This document shows, in pieces, positions 7,991 through 16,867 of a DNA stretch of 64,000 nucleotides. Source of the stretch: Hyphomicrobiales bacterium (GTDB taxonomy: Bacteria > Pseudomonadota > Alphaproteobacteria > Rhizobiales > Xanthobacteraceae); the NCBI GenBank assembly GCA_021732215.1, contig JAKFVL010000006.1:186001-250000 (forward strand). Direction: 5' to 3'. The number at the start of each line of letters is the position of its first letter. The first letter of the stretch is position 1. Both the position numbers and the translations under genes were made by a program. Under the pieces are notes generated by a model. That model ran no database searches and was not told the DNA's origin. It saw only the letters and a program-made list of their open reading frames with translations.

Positions 7991-8632
7991 TCACTGGCTA
8001 GCCGAGCCGCCGCTCGCTGACAAGCGCCGGGTCAGCTCTTCGACCTGGGTTTTCAGGTCGGCGATCTGCCGCTCGCGGTCCTTCACGACCTCGACCACGT
8101 CGGCGAGGTCGATTTTTTGTGGAATGTGTTGCGGGCAGTTTCTGTCTCAGGCCGTGATCCTGAACACAATCGCCTGTTCCGGCCGCGCCCGATAGCCTTG
8201 CGGCATCAGCGACGCCACCAGCGCCGGATCGTCCTCGATGACGCGGGCCTCGCCCCAGATCTTGACCCGCTGCCGGTTGACGTAATCGATCAGGAAAATG
8301 TGCGCTTTTGGATTGTCGGCAAGATTGCCCTGCGTGATGAACTGCTGATTGCCGGCGAAGTCCGCAAACGCCAGCGTGGTCTTGTCGAGCATCTTGAGAA
8401 AGCCAGGCGGGCCGCCGCGATGCTGAATGTAGGGCTGGCCTTCCGCATTGGCGGTGGCCAGAAAGAAGCTGGTCTGCGCGGCGATGAACTCGGCCAGCCC
8501 CGGATCGACCGCGGTGCGCCAGCCGCCCTTCGCTTCAACCCGCGCATAGCTCTCGCGTGAACCCTTGCGCGTCTGTATCTCCTTCACCGTCGGGGTGAAG
8601 GCAACGTCGCTGGAATAGATGTGCTGTGCCAT
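7991..8632 (-). pseudogene. Pyridoxamine 5'-phosphate oxidase-family protein, interrupted by in-frame TGA
   Basis: From ATG 8632 (MAQHIYSSDVAF, GAGG upstream) the frame encodes a flavin-binding split-barrel protein (FLATANAEGQPYIQHRGGP, AFADFAGNQQFITQGNL, ARVIEDDPALV). It stops at TGA 8149-8147. The same frame then continues for 51 codons to a TGA at 7993-7991, reading DRNCPQHIPQKIDL and then a charged coiled-coil-like tail. In this family the motif 'W-D-x-N-C-P-Q-H-I' is strongly conserved, so the TGA occupies the place of the Trp codon (TGG). The product is 161 residues if translation stops, or 213 with read-through. This may be a recent nonsense mutation, a sequencing error or recoding. 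The flavin site precedes the stop, so partial function is possible. Confidence 0.75.
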
Positions 8633-8712
8633 CGGGTAGCCTCTTGGGTTTCGATTGGAGACGAGGCAGACGCAAAGGCGATACCAGTACGCCTGCCTCA
8701 TTCCTTATTCCA

Positions 8713-9267
8713 TCAGGCAGCCGCACCAAGCGGCTGAACCTGCGGAAAGTCGATATCCGTCTTGAGCGCCTCGTTGACATAGTTCGTCATCACGTTCAGC
8801 GCCACATGCGCGATGATCTCAACGACCTGCGCGTCGGTGTAGCCTGCGTCCTTGACAGCCTTGACGTCGGCCTCGCCGACATGACCTCGTTCGCGCGCAA
8901 TCTTTGAGGCGAACTTGATCGCAGCATCGGCCTTTGCGTCGGACGATCCGCCGCGGCGGTTGGCTGACATTTCGTCGGCCGGGAGTTTCGCGAGATTTTC
9001 GCCAAGGTAGCTATGTGCGGCGAGGCAATAACTACAGCCGTTCACTTCGGCAACAGCAAGCGCGATCCGGTTGCGGGTCTTCAGGTCGAGCGCGCCCTTG
9101 CCGAGCGCGCCGCTCAGGCCAAGAAAGCCCTCAAGGGCGGCCGGACTGTTACCGACGATCCGGAACAGATTGGGCGCGCTGCCGAGCTGGGCTTTCACCG
9201 CACTCAGCAGCGGCTGCGAGGCTGCAGGGGAAGTTTCGATGCTAGTGGGCGTGGCAATGCGGGACAT
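8713..9267 (-). CDS. AhpD-like / carboxymuconolactone decarboxylase-family protein
   Basis: A 184-residue protein starting at ATG 9267 (MSRIATPTSIE). It has the alkylhydroperoxidase AhpD-core layout, with the redox motif CSYCLAAH (ALAVAEVNGCSYCLAAH) containing the CxxC pair and the nearby histidine used for peroxide reduction. Members reduce organic peroxides or act in small-molecule decarboxylation. The gene is divergent from a LysR-type regulator across 120 nt, a common arrangement in which the regulator controls the neighbour. The in-frame codons upstream of 9267 look non-coding. Confidence 0.8.
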   Translation of the reverse strand: MSRIATPTSIETSPAASQPLLSAVKAQLGSAPNLFRIVGNSPAALEGFLGLSGALGKGALDLKTRNRIALAVAEVNGCSYCLAAHSYLGENLAKLPADEMSANRRGGSSDAKADAAIKFASKIARERGHVGEADVKAVKDAGYTDAQVVEIIAHVALNVMTNYVNEALKTDIDFPQVQPLGAAA

Positions 9268-9351
9268 GTGACACCTCTGGTCAATCGGCGGACCCTGTGT
9301 CCGTCGCGCCCTGAATCTGGTCTCATGCCGATTTCGACGCAATTATCGCAA

Positions 9352-9385
9352 TTGACATCTTACTATTGCTGATTATGGGATAATC
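9352..9385 (+). promoter_or_regulatory. Candidate lysR promoter and palindromic operator
   Basis: TTGACA at 9352-9357 is a good -35 hexamer, with TATGGG (9374-9379) at 16 nt spacing as a possible -10. Overlapping it is the perfect inverted repeat GATTAT-GGG-ATAATC at 9371-9385, which ends 2 nt before the lysR start codon. It also fits the T-N11-A pattern of LysR-type sites. Such a position suits autoregulation and control of the divergent ahpD-like gene. The assignment is by motif only. Confidence 0.45.
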
Positions 9386-9387
9386 CC

Positions 9388-10287
9388 ATGGACCGGATCG
9401 AGGCAATGCAGGCCTTTGTGGCTGTGGCCGATCTCAAGGGTTTTGCGCCGGCGGCGCGCAAGCTCGGGCTTTCGCCGTCCGCGATCACACGGCTGGTCGC
9501 GGGACTGGAGGACCGTATCGGCGCACGTTTGCTGCAGCGGACGACTCGCTCTGTCACCTTGACCGACACAGGTACGCAATATCTCGAACGCTCCCGCCGG
9601 ATCATCGCCGAGATCGAGGAGGCGGAAGCATCAGCTCAGGCCGAGCGTGTCCAGCCGACCGGGCGTCTTGTCGTGTCCGCGCCGATGGTATTCGGCCGGC
9701 TGCACGTCGCGCCGTTAATGACGCAGTTTCTTCGACGTTTTCCGAGCGTCAGCGGCGAGCTGCGGCTAAGCGACCGCATGATCAACCTGGTTGACGAGGG
9801 GGTCGATGTCGCCGTCCGGATCGGCCACCTTCCCGACTCAAGCGTGATTGCCCGCACGATGGGCGACATGAGGCGGATCATCGTCGCTTCCCCACGCTAT
9901 CTGAAGAAGCGCGGCCGGCCACGGAAGCTGTCGGAACTTGCCTCGCACGACTTCATTCGTTTCACAGGCGCGGGACCTTCGATCGACTGGCGGTTCAAGG
10001 AGAACGGCCGCGAAATCCGGATTTCACGTCTGGCACGTTACGCGACCAACAGCGCGGACGCGGCCGTCCAATACGCCGAGGAGGATGGCGGTCTCGCAAT
10101 GGTGCTTTACTATCAGGCGGCGGAAGCCATCGCAAAGAAGCGTCTCGAAATCGTACTGCGCGAATATGAGGCGCCAGTCATACCGATCCATCTCGTCTAT
10201 CCGACGACGCGGCTATTGTCCGCCAAGGTGTGGGCGTTCATCGATACGGCGCTGGAGCTGTGTGACTGGCAGTTTTCAAAACGCTAG
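9388..10287 (+). CDS. LysR-family transcriptional regulator
   Basis: A 299-residue LysR-type regulator. The N-terminal winged helix-turn-helix (MQAFVAVADLKGFAPAARKL, then LSPSAITRLVAGLEDRIGARLLQRTTRSVTLT) spans about residues 7-62. It is followed by the linker helix and a periplasmic-binding-like effector domain (GRLVVSAPMVFGRLHVAPL, DVAVRIGHLPDSS). It is divergent from the AhpD-like gene, which it probably controls. Its TAG stop and the TAG stop of the opposite-strand thioesterase share the palindrome CTAG at 10284-10287. The effector is unknown. Confidence 0.88.
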   Translation: MDRIEAMQAFVAVADLKGFAPAARKLGLSPSAITRLVAGLEDRIGARLLQRTTRSVTLTDTGTQYLERSRRIIAEIEEAEASAQAERVQPTGRLVVSAPMVFGRLHVAPLMTQFLRRFPSVSGELRLSDRMINLVDEGVDVAVRIGHLPDSSVIARTMGDMRRIIVASPRYLKKRGRPRKLSELASHDFIRFTGAGPSIDWRFKENGREIRISRLARYATNSADAAVQYAEEDGGLAMVLYYQAAEAIAKKRLEIVLREYEAPVIPIHLVYPTTRLLSAKVWAFIDTALELCDWQFSKR

Positions 10288-10709
10288 GCCGCCGTCCGCT
10301 CACTGACGATGCGGAACGTACCGTTGGCGCGGGCGCAGGGCGTGCCGTCCGCCGTCACCAGACTTTGCGCAAAACAGATGGTGCCGCCGGTCTTGACGAA
10401 ATTGGTGTCGACCTCCAGCCATTGGCCCGGCTTTGCGGTGCCGAGAAAATCGACACCGAGGCTGATGGTCACCAGCCGCGATCCGCCGCCGAGTCTGACC
10501 CCGCAACTCAGTCCCATGGCATTGTCGGCGAGCGCCGCAATCAGCCCTCCATGGACGAAGCCGCGCGAGTTGGTGTGCGGTTCGGCAAGACGAAGCCCGA
10601 TCATGACGGCGTCTGCCGTCCGCTTTGAGTAGAGCGGCTCCCATGGTTCGGTCAGCGGGCTCTGGCGGAAATGCCGTTCGAAACCGTCAGGGATGTCGTG
10701 CCCGGTCAT
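10284..10709 (-). CDS. PaaI-type hotdog thioesterase
   Basis: A 141-residue hotdog-fold protein starting at ATG 10709 (MTGHDIPDGF, with GAGAGG 8 nt upstream). The signature NSRGFVHGGLIAALADNAMG carries the HGG motif of PaaI/YdiI-type acyl-CoA thioesterases and the Asp of the central helix. These enzymes hydrolyse hydroxyphenylacetyl- or short acyl-CoA esters. The gene adjoins the aromatic-acid cluster, where a CoA-release role would fit, but the link is positional only. It overlaps the 3' end of lysR by 4 nt. Confidence 0.8.
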   Translation of the reverse strand: MTGHDIPDGFERHFRQSPLTEPWEPLYSKRTADAVMIGLRLAEPHTNSRGFVHGGLIAALADNAMGLSCGVRLGGGSRLVTISLGVDFLGTAKPGQWLEVDTNFVKTGGTICFAQSLVTADGTPCARANGTFRIVSERTAA

Positions 10710-10865
10710 GATGGAACCTCTCTGATGAGGCGCTAGTTTATGAAAACGAGACTGCAACGCAACGTGTCAGGCCAGCACCAGAGCGGCGTCAGCTATCTGA
10801 CACAGGGGTGCTATTGGATATCCGCATCTTTGCGAGTCATTGGAGCGCGCGCGGCTGGCAAGCCG

Positions 10866-12089
<1,224 letters not shown>

Positions 12090-12156
12090 TTACGCGGCCC
12101 GGCCTGCGCGCCATGCTGCCGCACCGCACGCGAACGGCTCGCGCTTGCAAAGATGT

Positions 12157-12169
12157 TTATAGCATATAA
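12157..12169. promoter_or_regulatory. TATA-type palindrome in the pobA-tarP divergent region
   Basis: TTATA-GCA-TATAA (5-bp arms, 3-nt centre) lies 53 nt upstream of the tarP start and about 120 nt upstream of pobA. Its right side, TATAAC, matches the core seen upstream of couA (16011-16016) and of couR (23761-23766, ATAACC variant). It may be an operator for a shared regulator such as CouR, or simply an AT-rich promoter. Confidence 0.35.
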
Positions 12170-12221
12170 CAGTATGGGAAAAGGGCCGATGGCAACAGGC
12201 CCGCATTCAGGGAGAACGTCA

Positions 12222-13256
12222 ATGAGAGTGAACAAGACATTGCTGTTGGCGCTCGCGCTTGGCGCGACGACATCTTCGGCGATCTCGACTGCCGCGTTTG
12301 CCCAGGACAAGACCGTTAATATGAAAGTGTCGATCTGGCTGCCGCCGGCGCATCCGCTGGTTCCGGCGACGCAGTCATGGGCCAAGAGCATCGAGGCCGC
12401 GTCCGGCGGCACCATCAAGATGGCGGTGTTTCCATCCGAGCAGCTCGGCAAGGCGTTCGACCACTACGACATGGCGCGCGACGGCATCGCCGATGTCACC
12501 TACGTCAATCCCGGCTATCAACCGGGCCGTTTCCCGATCGCGGCCGCGGGCCAGCTTCCATTCACCTTCTCCGACGGCAAGAAGGGGACGCTGGCGCTGA
12601 ACGAGTGGTACCAGAAGTATGCCAAGACCGAGATGAAGGACACCAAGTTCTGCTTCGCCTTCATCCACAGCCCGGGTGCGCTACACGGCAAGAAGAAGAT
12701 TGTCGTGCCGAGCGATCTCAACGGCGTGAAGGTACGGCCGGCGCAAAGCACCATCGGCGAAATGGTGAAGCTGCTCGGCGGCACCAACGTTCAGGCTTCG
12801 GCACCCGAGGCGCGCGACGCCATCGAGCGCGGCGTGGCGGACGAGATCACGTTTCCATGGGGTTCGATGTTCCTGTTCGGCATCGACAAGGTCGTGAAAT
12901 ATCACATGGACGTGCCGCTCTACTCGACCGTGTTCACCTACAACATCGGCCTCAAGGTATATGACAGTATGTCGGCCGCGCAGAAGAAGGTGATCGACGA
13001 CCACTGCACGGCGGAATGGGCCTCGAAAATCACCGATCCCTGGTCGGAATACGAAGCCAATGGCCGCGCCAAGATGAAGGCACTCGCCGATCACGAAGTC
13101 TATGAACTGACGCCCGAGCAGCTCGATGCATGGAAGAAGGCGACCGCGCCGCTTCGCGATAGCTGGGCCGAGGCGGTCAAGAAGGCCGGCGGAGACGCAG
13201 CCACCATTCGTGCCGAGCTCGACGCTGCGATCAAGAAGTACGGCGCGGGAATCTGA
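12222..13256 (+). CDS. tarP: TRAP transporter solute-binding protein for aromatic acids
   Basis: A 344-residue DctP-family periplasmic receptor with a cleavable signal peptide (MRVNKTLLLALALG...AFAQ, cleavage near residue 29). The mature protein begins DKTVNMKVSIWLPPAHPL. The ATG at 12222 has GGGAG 8 nt upstream; the frame is open further but without a better start. It is followed by DctQ and DctM genes and the cou genes, the same order as tarPQM in Rhodopseudomonas palustris, where the system takes up lignin-derived aromatics such as p-coumarate and ferulate. Substrate assignment is by this synteny. Confidence 0.82.
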   Translation: MRVNKTLLLALALGATTSSAISTAAFAQDKTVNMKVSIWLPPAHPLVPATQSWAKSIEAASGGTIKMAVFPSEQLGKAFDHYDMARDGIADVTYVNPGYQPGRFPIAAAGQLPFTFSDGKKGTLALNEWYQKYAKTEMKDTKFCFAFIHSPGALHGKKKIVVPSDLNGVKVRPAQSTIGEMVKLLGGTNVQASAPEARDAIERGVADEITFPWGSMFLFGIDKVVKYHMDVPLYSTVFTYNIGLKVYDSMSAAQKKVIDDHCTAEWASKITDPWSEYEANGRAKMKALADHEVYELTPEQLDAWKKATAPLRDSWAEAVKKAGGDAATIRAELDAAIKKYGAGI

Positions 13257-13261
13257 CGTGA

Positions 13262-13392
13262 TCTTCACCTCTTCCCGCAAGCGGGGAGAGGTCGGCCGCG
13301 CGCAAGCGCGACGGGTGAGGGGAAGTAGCCGCTCATTCGCCATTCAAATGCCCCTCACCCCAACCCTCTCCCCGCTTGCGGGGAGAGGGAGC
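13262..13392. repeat. Palindromic intergenic repeat, family A
   Basis: Two facing copies of the motif CCTCTCCCCGCTTGCGGGGAGAGG, at about 13269-13291 (variant CTTCCCGCAAGCGGGGAGAG) and 13367-13390, flank GGGTGAGGGG and CCCCTCACCCC. The whole can fold into a long hairpin. It fills the tarP-tarQ gap, and its second arm ends 20 nt before the tarQ start. Similar sequence recurs at 44766 and 44967. Confidence 0.8.
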
Positions 13393-13409
13393 AGGAACGC
13401 GAACCATCC

Positions 13410-13979
13410 ATGCCCGCATCCACCCCCTCCGCCAATGCCGATGGCGCGCTGAACGGCCAGCCAGAGCCAGGGCGCAAGAGCGGCATGGATCGCTTCATCG
13501 ACTCGATCGAATGGATTGCGGCATTCTTTGTCGGCATCGTCGCGCTCAACACTTTCATTGCGGTGTTGCTGCGCAAGTTCTTCGCGGTCTCGATTCCGGA
13601 CTACTACGACTTCGGCCGCCTTCTGCTCGGCATTCTCATCTTCTGGGGCATCGCAGCGACCAGCTATCGCGGCACCCACATCACAGTCGATCTGCTCTGG
13701 GGGAACGCATCGCCGAAGTGGCAGCGCTATATCGATATCTTCGCGACGCTGGTGCTGCTGTTTGTCGTCGCCGTGCAGACCTACACCCTGTTCGACAAGG
13801 TGGTGACGACCTACAACGACAACGTCCTCACATATGACCTGCGCCTGCCGAACTGGCCGTTCTTCGCGGTGGCGTGGGCGGGCGATTGCTCGGCAGTGCT
13901 GCTGATCGCGATTCGCACCTGGCGGCTGATCTTCACTCCCGAGCTGATGGCCGAGCCGAAGCTCAAGGCTGTGGAGTGA
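13410..13979 (+). CDS. tarQ: TRAP transporter small permease (DctQ family)
   Basis: A 189-residue integral membrane protein with four predicted helices (starting near FIDSIEWIAAFFVGIVALNTF, DFGRLLLGILIFWGIAATSY, YIDIFATLVLLFVVAVQTY and WPFFAVAWAGDCSAVLLIAI). The short cytoplasmic start, four-helix layout and R-G-x-H-I-T-V-D motif are those of DctQ subunits. ATG 13410 has no strong ribosome site; an in-frame ATG at 13485 (MDRFIDSIEW) is an alternative giving 164 residues, closer to the family norm. It pairs with the large permease 6 nt downstream. Confidence 0.82.
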   Translation: MPASTPSANADGALNGQPEPGRKSGMDRFIDSIEWIAAFFVGIVALNTFIAVLLRKFFAVSIPDYYDFGRLLLGILIFWGIAATSYRGTHITVDLLWGNASPKWQRYIDIFATLVLLFVVAVQTYTLFDKVVTTYNDNVLTYDLRLPNWPFFAVAWAGDCSAVLLIAIRTWRLIFTPELMAEPKLKAVE

Positions 13980-13985
13980 TCCCGC

Positions 13986-15290
13986 GTGAGCAATGAAGCG
14001 GTAGCGCTGATCGGCTTTGTCTCGCTTTTCGTGCTGATGCTGTTGCGCGTGCCGATCGGCATGGCGATGGGGCTCGTCGGCATCACCGGCTTCGGCTATC
14101 TCACGGGGTTTGCGCCGGCGTTGAAGCTGGTCGGCCAGACCACCATGCGCACGGTGACGGATTACACCTTCGGCGTGATCCCGATGTTCCTGCTGATGGG
14201 CGCGTTCGTCTCCGTCTCCGGCATTAGCCGCGAACTGTTCCGCGCCGCCAATACGTTCGTCGGGCACTGGCGCGGCGGCCTCGGCATTGCCACTATCGCG
14301 GCCTGCGGTGGATTTGCCGCGATCTCCGGCTCGTCGGTCGCGACCGCCGCGACCTTCTCGACGGTGGCGTATCCCGAGATGCGCCGCTTCAACTATCCGC
14401 AATCGTTCGCCACCGGTGTGATCGCGGTCGGCGGTACGCTCGGCGCGATGCTGCCGCCCTCCACGGTGCTCGCGGTCTACGGCATCATCACCCAGCAGGA
14501 CATCGGCAAGCTGTTCATCGCCGGAATCATTCCCGGCCTGATCGCGATCGTCATGCACATCATCACCATCGCGATCATCGGCTATCTGCGCCCCGATTAC
14601 CTGCCGACTGGGCCGAAAAGCTCCTGGCCCGATCGTGCACGCGCACTGAAGGACGTCTGGGCGCCGTTGTTGCTGTTCCTGTTCGTGATCGGCGGACTGT
14701 ATGGCGGCTTCTTCATTCCGACCGAGGCAGGCGCGGTCGGCGCCGTTGGCGCATTCATCATCGGCATTCTGCGCGGCCGGTTGTCGCGCGAGGGAATTTT
14801 GCAGTCGTTGTTGCAGGCGACCCGCACAGCGGCGGCCGTGTTCACGATTCTGATCGGGGCGTTGTGTTTCGGCTATTTCCTCACCATCACCCAGACGCCG
14901 CAGAACGTCACGGAGTTTCTCACCGGTCTCGGCATCGGGCCTTACGGCGTGCTGTTGCTGATCCTGCTGATGTACATGGTGCTGGGCTGCCTGATGGATG
15001 CGATGGCGATGGTGATTCTGACCGTGCCGATCGTCTTTCCGGTGATCACGGCGATGGGTTTCGATCCGATCTGGTTCGGGATCGTGGTTGTGCTGACGGT
15101 AGAACTCGGCCTCATCACACCGCCGGTCGGCATGAATGTATTCGTCATCAAGAGCGTGATCGACGAAGTCAAGATGTCGCAAATCTTCAGAGGGGCCGCG
15201 CCTTTCGTCATCACCGACATCATCCGGCTCGCGATCATCATCCTGTTTCCGTGGATTGCGACCTGGTTGCCGATGCGGATGATCGGGTAG
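13986..15290 (+). CDS. tarM: TRAP transporter large permease (DctM family)
   Basis: A 434-residue membrane protein with about 12 hydrophobic segments, starting at GTG 13986, 6 nt after tarQ. Typical DctM features are RVPIGMAMGLVGI near the N-terminus, the ISGSSVATAATFSTVAYPEM loop, GGTLGAMLPPSTVLAVYG and TPPVGMNVFVIKSV near the C-terminus. With TarQ it forms the sodium-coupled permease fed by TarP. The operon tarPQM is compact apart from the repeat between tarP and tarQ. Confidence 0.88.
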   Translation: MSNEAVALIGFVSLFVLMLLRVPIGMAMGLVGITGFGYLTGFAPALKLVGQTTMRTVTDYTFGVIPMFLLMGAFVSVSGISRELFRAANTFVGHWRGGLGIATIAACGGFAAISGSSVATAATFSTVAYPEMRRFNYPQSFATGVIAVGGTLGAMLPPSTVLAVYGIITQQDIGKLFIAGIIPGLIAIVMHIITIAIIGYLRPDYLPTGPKSSWPDRARALKDVWAPLLLFLFVIGGLYGGFFIPTEAGAVGAVGAFIIGILRGRLSREGILQSLLQATRTAAAVFTILIGALCFGYFLTITQTPQNVTEFLTGLGIGPYGVLLLILLMYMVLGCLMDAMAMVILTVPIVFPVITAMGFDPIWFGIVVVLTVELGLITPPVGMNVFVIKSVIDEVKMSQIFRGAAPFVITDIIRLAIIILFPWIATWLPMRMIG

Positions 15291-15351
15291 GTTGCGAACC
15301 GGACAAAGCATTCCAGGTCGTGGTCGAGCTTGTCGCGGCCATTCACGTCTG

Positions 15352-15411
15352 CCTGCCGGGTACGATCAAGATATGGATGCCCGCAACAAGAGCGGGTATG
15401 ACGGGAGTGGG
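15352..15411. repeat. Partial palindromic repeat downstream of tarM
   Basis: The stretch contains GGATGCCCGCAACAAGAGCGGGTATGACGGG, a small hairpin of the type found in the longer family-E elements (15888, 43116). It occupies most of the tarM to DUF3237 gap and may limit read-through. Confidence 0.45.
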
Positions 15412-15419
15412 AGATCGCA

Positions 15420-15878
15420 ATGCCAGTATTAACCACCCGCTTTGTATTCAAGCTCACCATCAAGGTCGCGAAGCCGATCGAGGCCGGTGATTATGGCTAT
15501 GGCGCGCGCCGTGTGATTCCGATCGAGGGCGGCGAACTGGCCGGCGAGGCGATGCACGGCACGATCCAGCCGGGCGGCGCGGACTACCAGATCATCCGTC
15601 CCAACGGGTTCACCGAGCTGGAGGCCAAGTATGCTGTCCGCATGGACGACGGCGCGGTGATTTACATCGAGAACATCGGCGTCCGCTTCGGGCCGCCCGA
15701 GGCGCTGGAACGGATCCGGCGCGGCGAGGCGGTCGATCCGGCTCTGATCTATTTCCGCTCTGTGCCGCGCTTCGAGACCGGCAGCCCCGCGTATCGCTGG
15801 CTTATGGAGTCCATCTTCGTGGGCTCCGGCGCGCGCTTTCCCGACCGGGTCGAACTGGACGTGTTCCGGGTGCTCTGA
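15420..15878 (+). CDS. DUF3237-family protein
   Basis: A 152-residue protein starting at ATG 15420 (MPVLTTRFVFKLTIKV). The beta-barrel-like layout (GARRVIPIEGGELAGEAMHG, PGGADYQIIRPNG, AVRMDDGAVIYIENIGVR, YFRSVPRFETGSPAYRWL) matches the DUF3237 family, often found beside aromatic-catabolism genes. No enzymatic activity is established. Its place between tarPQM and couAB suggests a role linked to hydroxycinnamate metabolism, but no catalytic motif is evident. Confidence 0.75.
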   Translation: MPVLTTRFVFKLTIKVAKPIEAGDYGYGARRVIPIEGGELAGEAMHGTIQPGGADYQIIRPNGFTELEAKYAVRMDDGAVIYIENIGVRFGPPEALERIRRGEAVDPALIYFRSVPRFETGSPAYRWLMESIFVGSGARFPDRVELDVFRVL

Positions 15879-15887
15879 GTCTCGGTC

Positions 15888-15972
15888 TCGTCATGCCCGG
15901 ACTTGATCCGGGCGTCCATCCTTCAAGAGGAATCGTCGCCATGGGTTGCCGGGTCAAGCCCTGCAATGACGA
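15888..15972. repeat. Palindromic intergenic repeat, family E
   Basis: The left arm CGTCATGCCCGGACTTGATCCG and right arm GCCGGGTCAAGCCCTGCAATGACGA are imperfect inverted copies around GGCGTCCATCC. It lies between the DUF3237 gene and the couA promoter and resembles the element at 43116. Confidence 0.7.
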
Positions 15973-15983
15973 AGAGCCAGTTA

Positions 15984-16018
15984 TTGACTCCCCTCTGGAT
16001 AGTTATATTCTATAACTA
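15984..16018 (+). promoter_or_regulatory. Candidate couAB promoter with palindromic operator
   Basis: TTGACT at 15984-15989 is a plausible -35 hexamer. TATTCT at 16006-16011 (16-nt spacing) is a possible -10 and lies inside the perfect inverted repeat TAGTTATA-TTC-TATAACTA at 16000-16018. An operator covering the -10 is the usual layout for repression. The MarR-type regulator encoded at 23816 is the natural candidate. The couA start is 34 nt downstream. Confidence 0.55.
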
Positions 16019-16051
16019 ATCGAAAAATGGACGGAAACCGAGGGTCGATCG

Positions 16052-16858
16052 ATGGCGAACGCCAGCGCAGCAAGATCGGACGCCATCGGCGGATTGCTTG
16101 CCATCGAGGCGCGGGGACCTGTCCTGGTGGTGGGTCTCAATCGTCCGGCCAAGCGCAACGCCCTGAACGACGGACTGATCGCCGAGCTCGACGCCTGCTT
16201 TGCGGCGCTGTCGGCGGATGTGCGCTGCGTCGTGCTGCATGGCGCTGGCGAACATTTTTCCGCCGGCCTCGATCTCTCCGAGCTCAGCGAACGGGATGCC
16301 ACCGAAGGCCTGGTTCATTCGCAGATGTGGCACCGCACGTTCGACCGCATCCAGTATTGCCGCGTGCCGGTGATCGCGGCGCTCAGGGGCGCGGTGATCG
16401 GCGGCGGCCTCGAGATGGCCTGTGCCGCGCACATTCGTGTCGCCGAGCCGAGCGCCTATTTCGCTTTACCTGAAGGCCAGCGAGGCATTTTTGTCGGCGG
16501 CGGTGGGTCGGTGCGGCTGCCGCGGTTGATTGGCGTGGCGCGCATGATGGACATGATGCTGACCGGCCGGGTCTATCCGGCGACCGAAGGCGCAGCGTAT
16601 GGCTTCACGCAATATCTGACCGGCGAGGGCGGAGCGTTCGCAAAAGCCATGGAGCTTGCGGAGAAGGTGGCGGCGAATGCGCCGCTGACCAATTTCGCCG
16701 TGCTGCAGGCCTTGCCGATGATCGCGGAGGCAAATCCGCAAACCGGGCTTCTGATGGAATCGCTGATGGCGACGGTTGCGCAGAGCGACAAGGAAGCCAA
16801 GGCGCGCATCCGTGCGTTTCTCGATCGCAAGACGGCCAAAGTCCGTCCTGGCTCGTGA
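16052..16858 (+). CDS. couA: Hydroxycinnamoyl-CoA hydratase/lyase (crotonase family)
   Basis: A 268-residue enoyl-CoA hydratase superfamily enzyme. The oxyanion-hole segments are HFSAGLDLSEL and ALRGAVIGGGLEMACAAHIR, followed by YFALPEGQRGIFVGGGGSVR. In R. palustris the corresponding gene couA sits beside couB and shortens p-coumaroyl- or feruloyl-CoA to the 4-hydroxybenzaldehyde (or vanillin) level by hydration and retro-aldol cleavage. Specificity here is inferred from the adjacent CoA ligase and transporters. ATG 16052 is 34 nt from the operator; couB begins 9 nt after the stop. Confidence 0.82.
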   Translation: MANASAARSDAIGGLLAIEARGPVLVVGLNRPAKRNALNDGLIAELDACFAALSADVRCVVLHGAGEHFSAGLDLSELSERDATEGLVHSQMWHRTFDRIQYCRVPVIAALRGAVIGGGLEMACAAHIRVAEPSAYFALPEGQRGIFVGGGGSVRLPRLIGVARMMDMMLTGRVYPATEGAAYGFTQYLTGEGGAFAKAMELAEKVAANAPLTNFAVLQALPMIAEANPQTGLLMESLMATVAQSDKEAKARIRAFLDRKTAKVRPGS

Positions 16859-16867
16859 ACGGTGACC

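Noticed and set aside
10764-10803. GTGTCAG...CTGACAC inverted repeat as a terminator after pobA
   Set aside because: Arms of only 7 bp with a 26-nt loop and no T-run on either strand; too weak to call.
13344-15311. 655-codon ORF antisense to tarQ and tarM
   Set aside because: It is rich in Arg, His and Asp with no fold or motif. It mirrors strong coding on the other strand, a common result of high-GC third positions.
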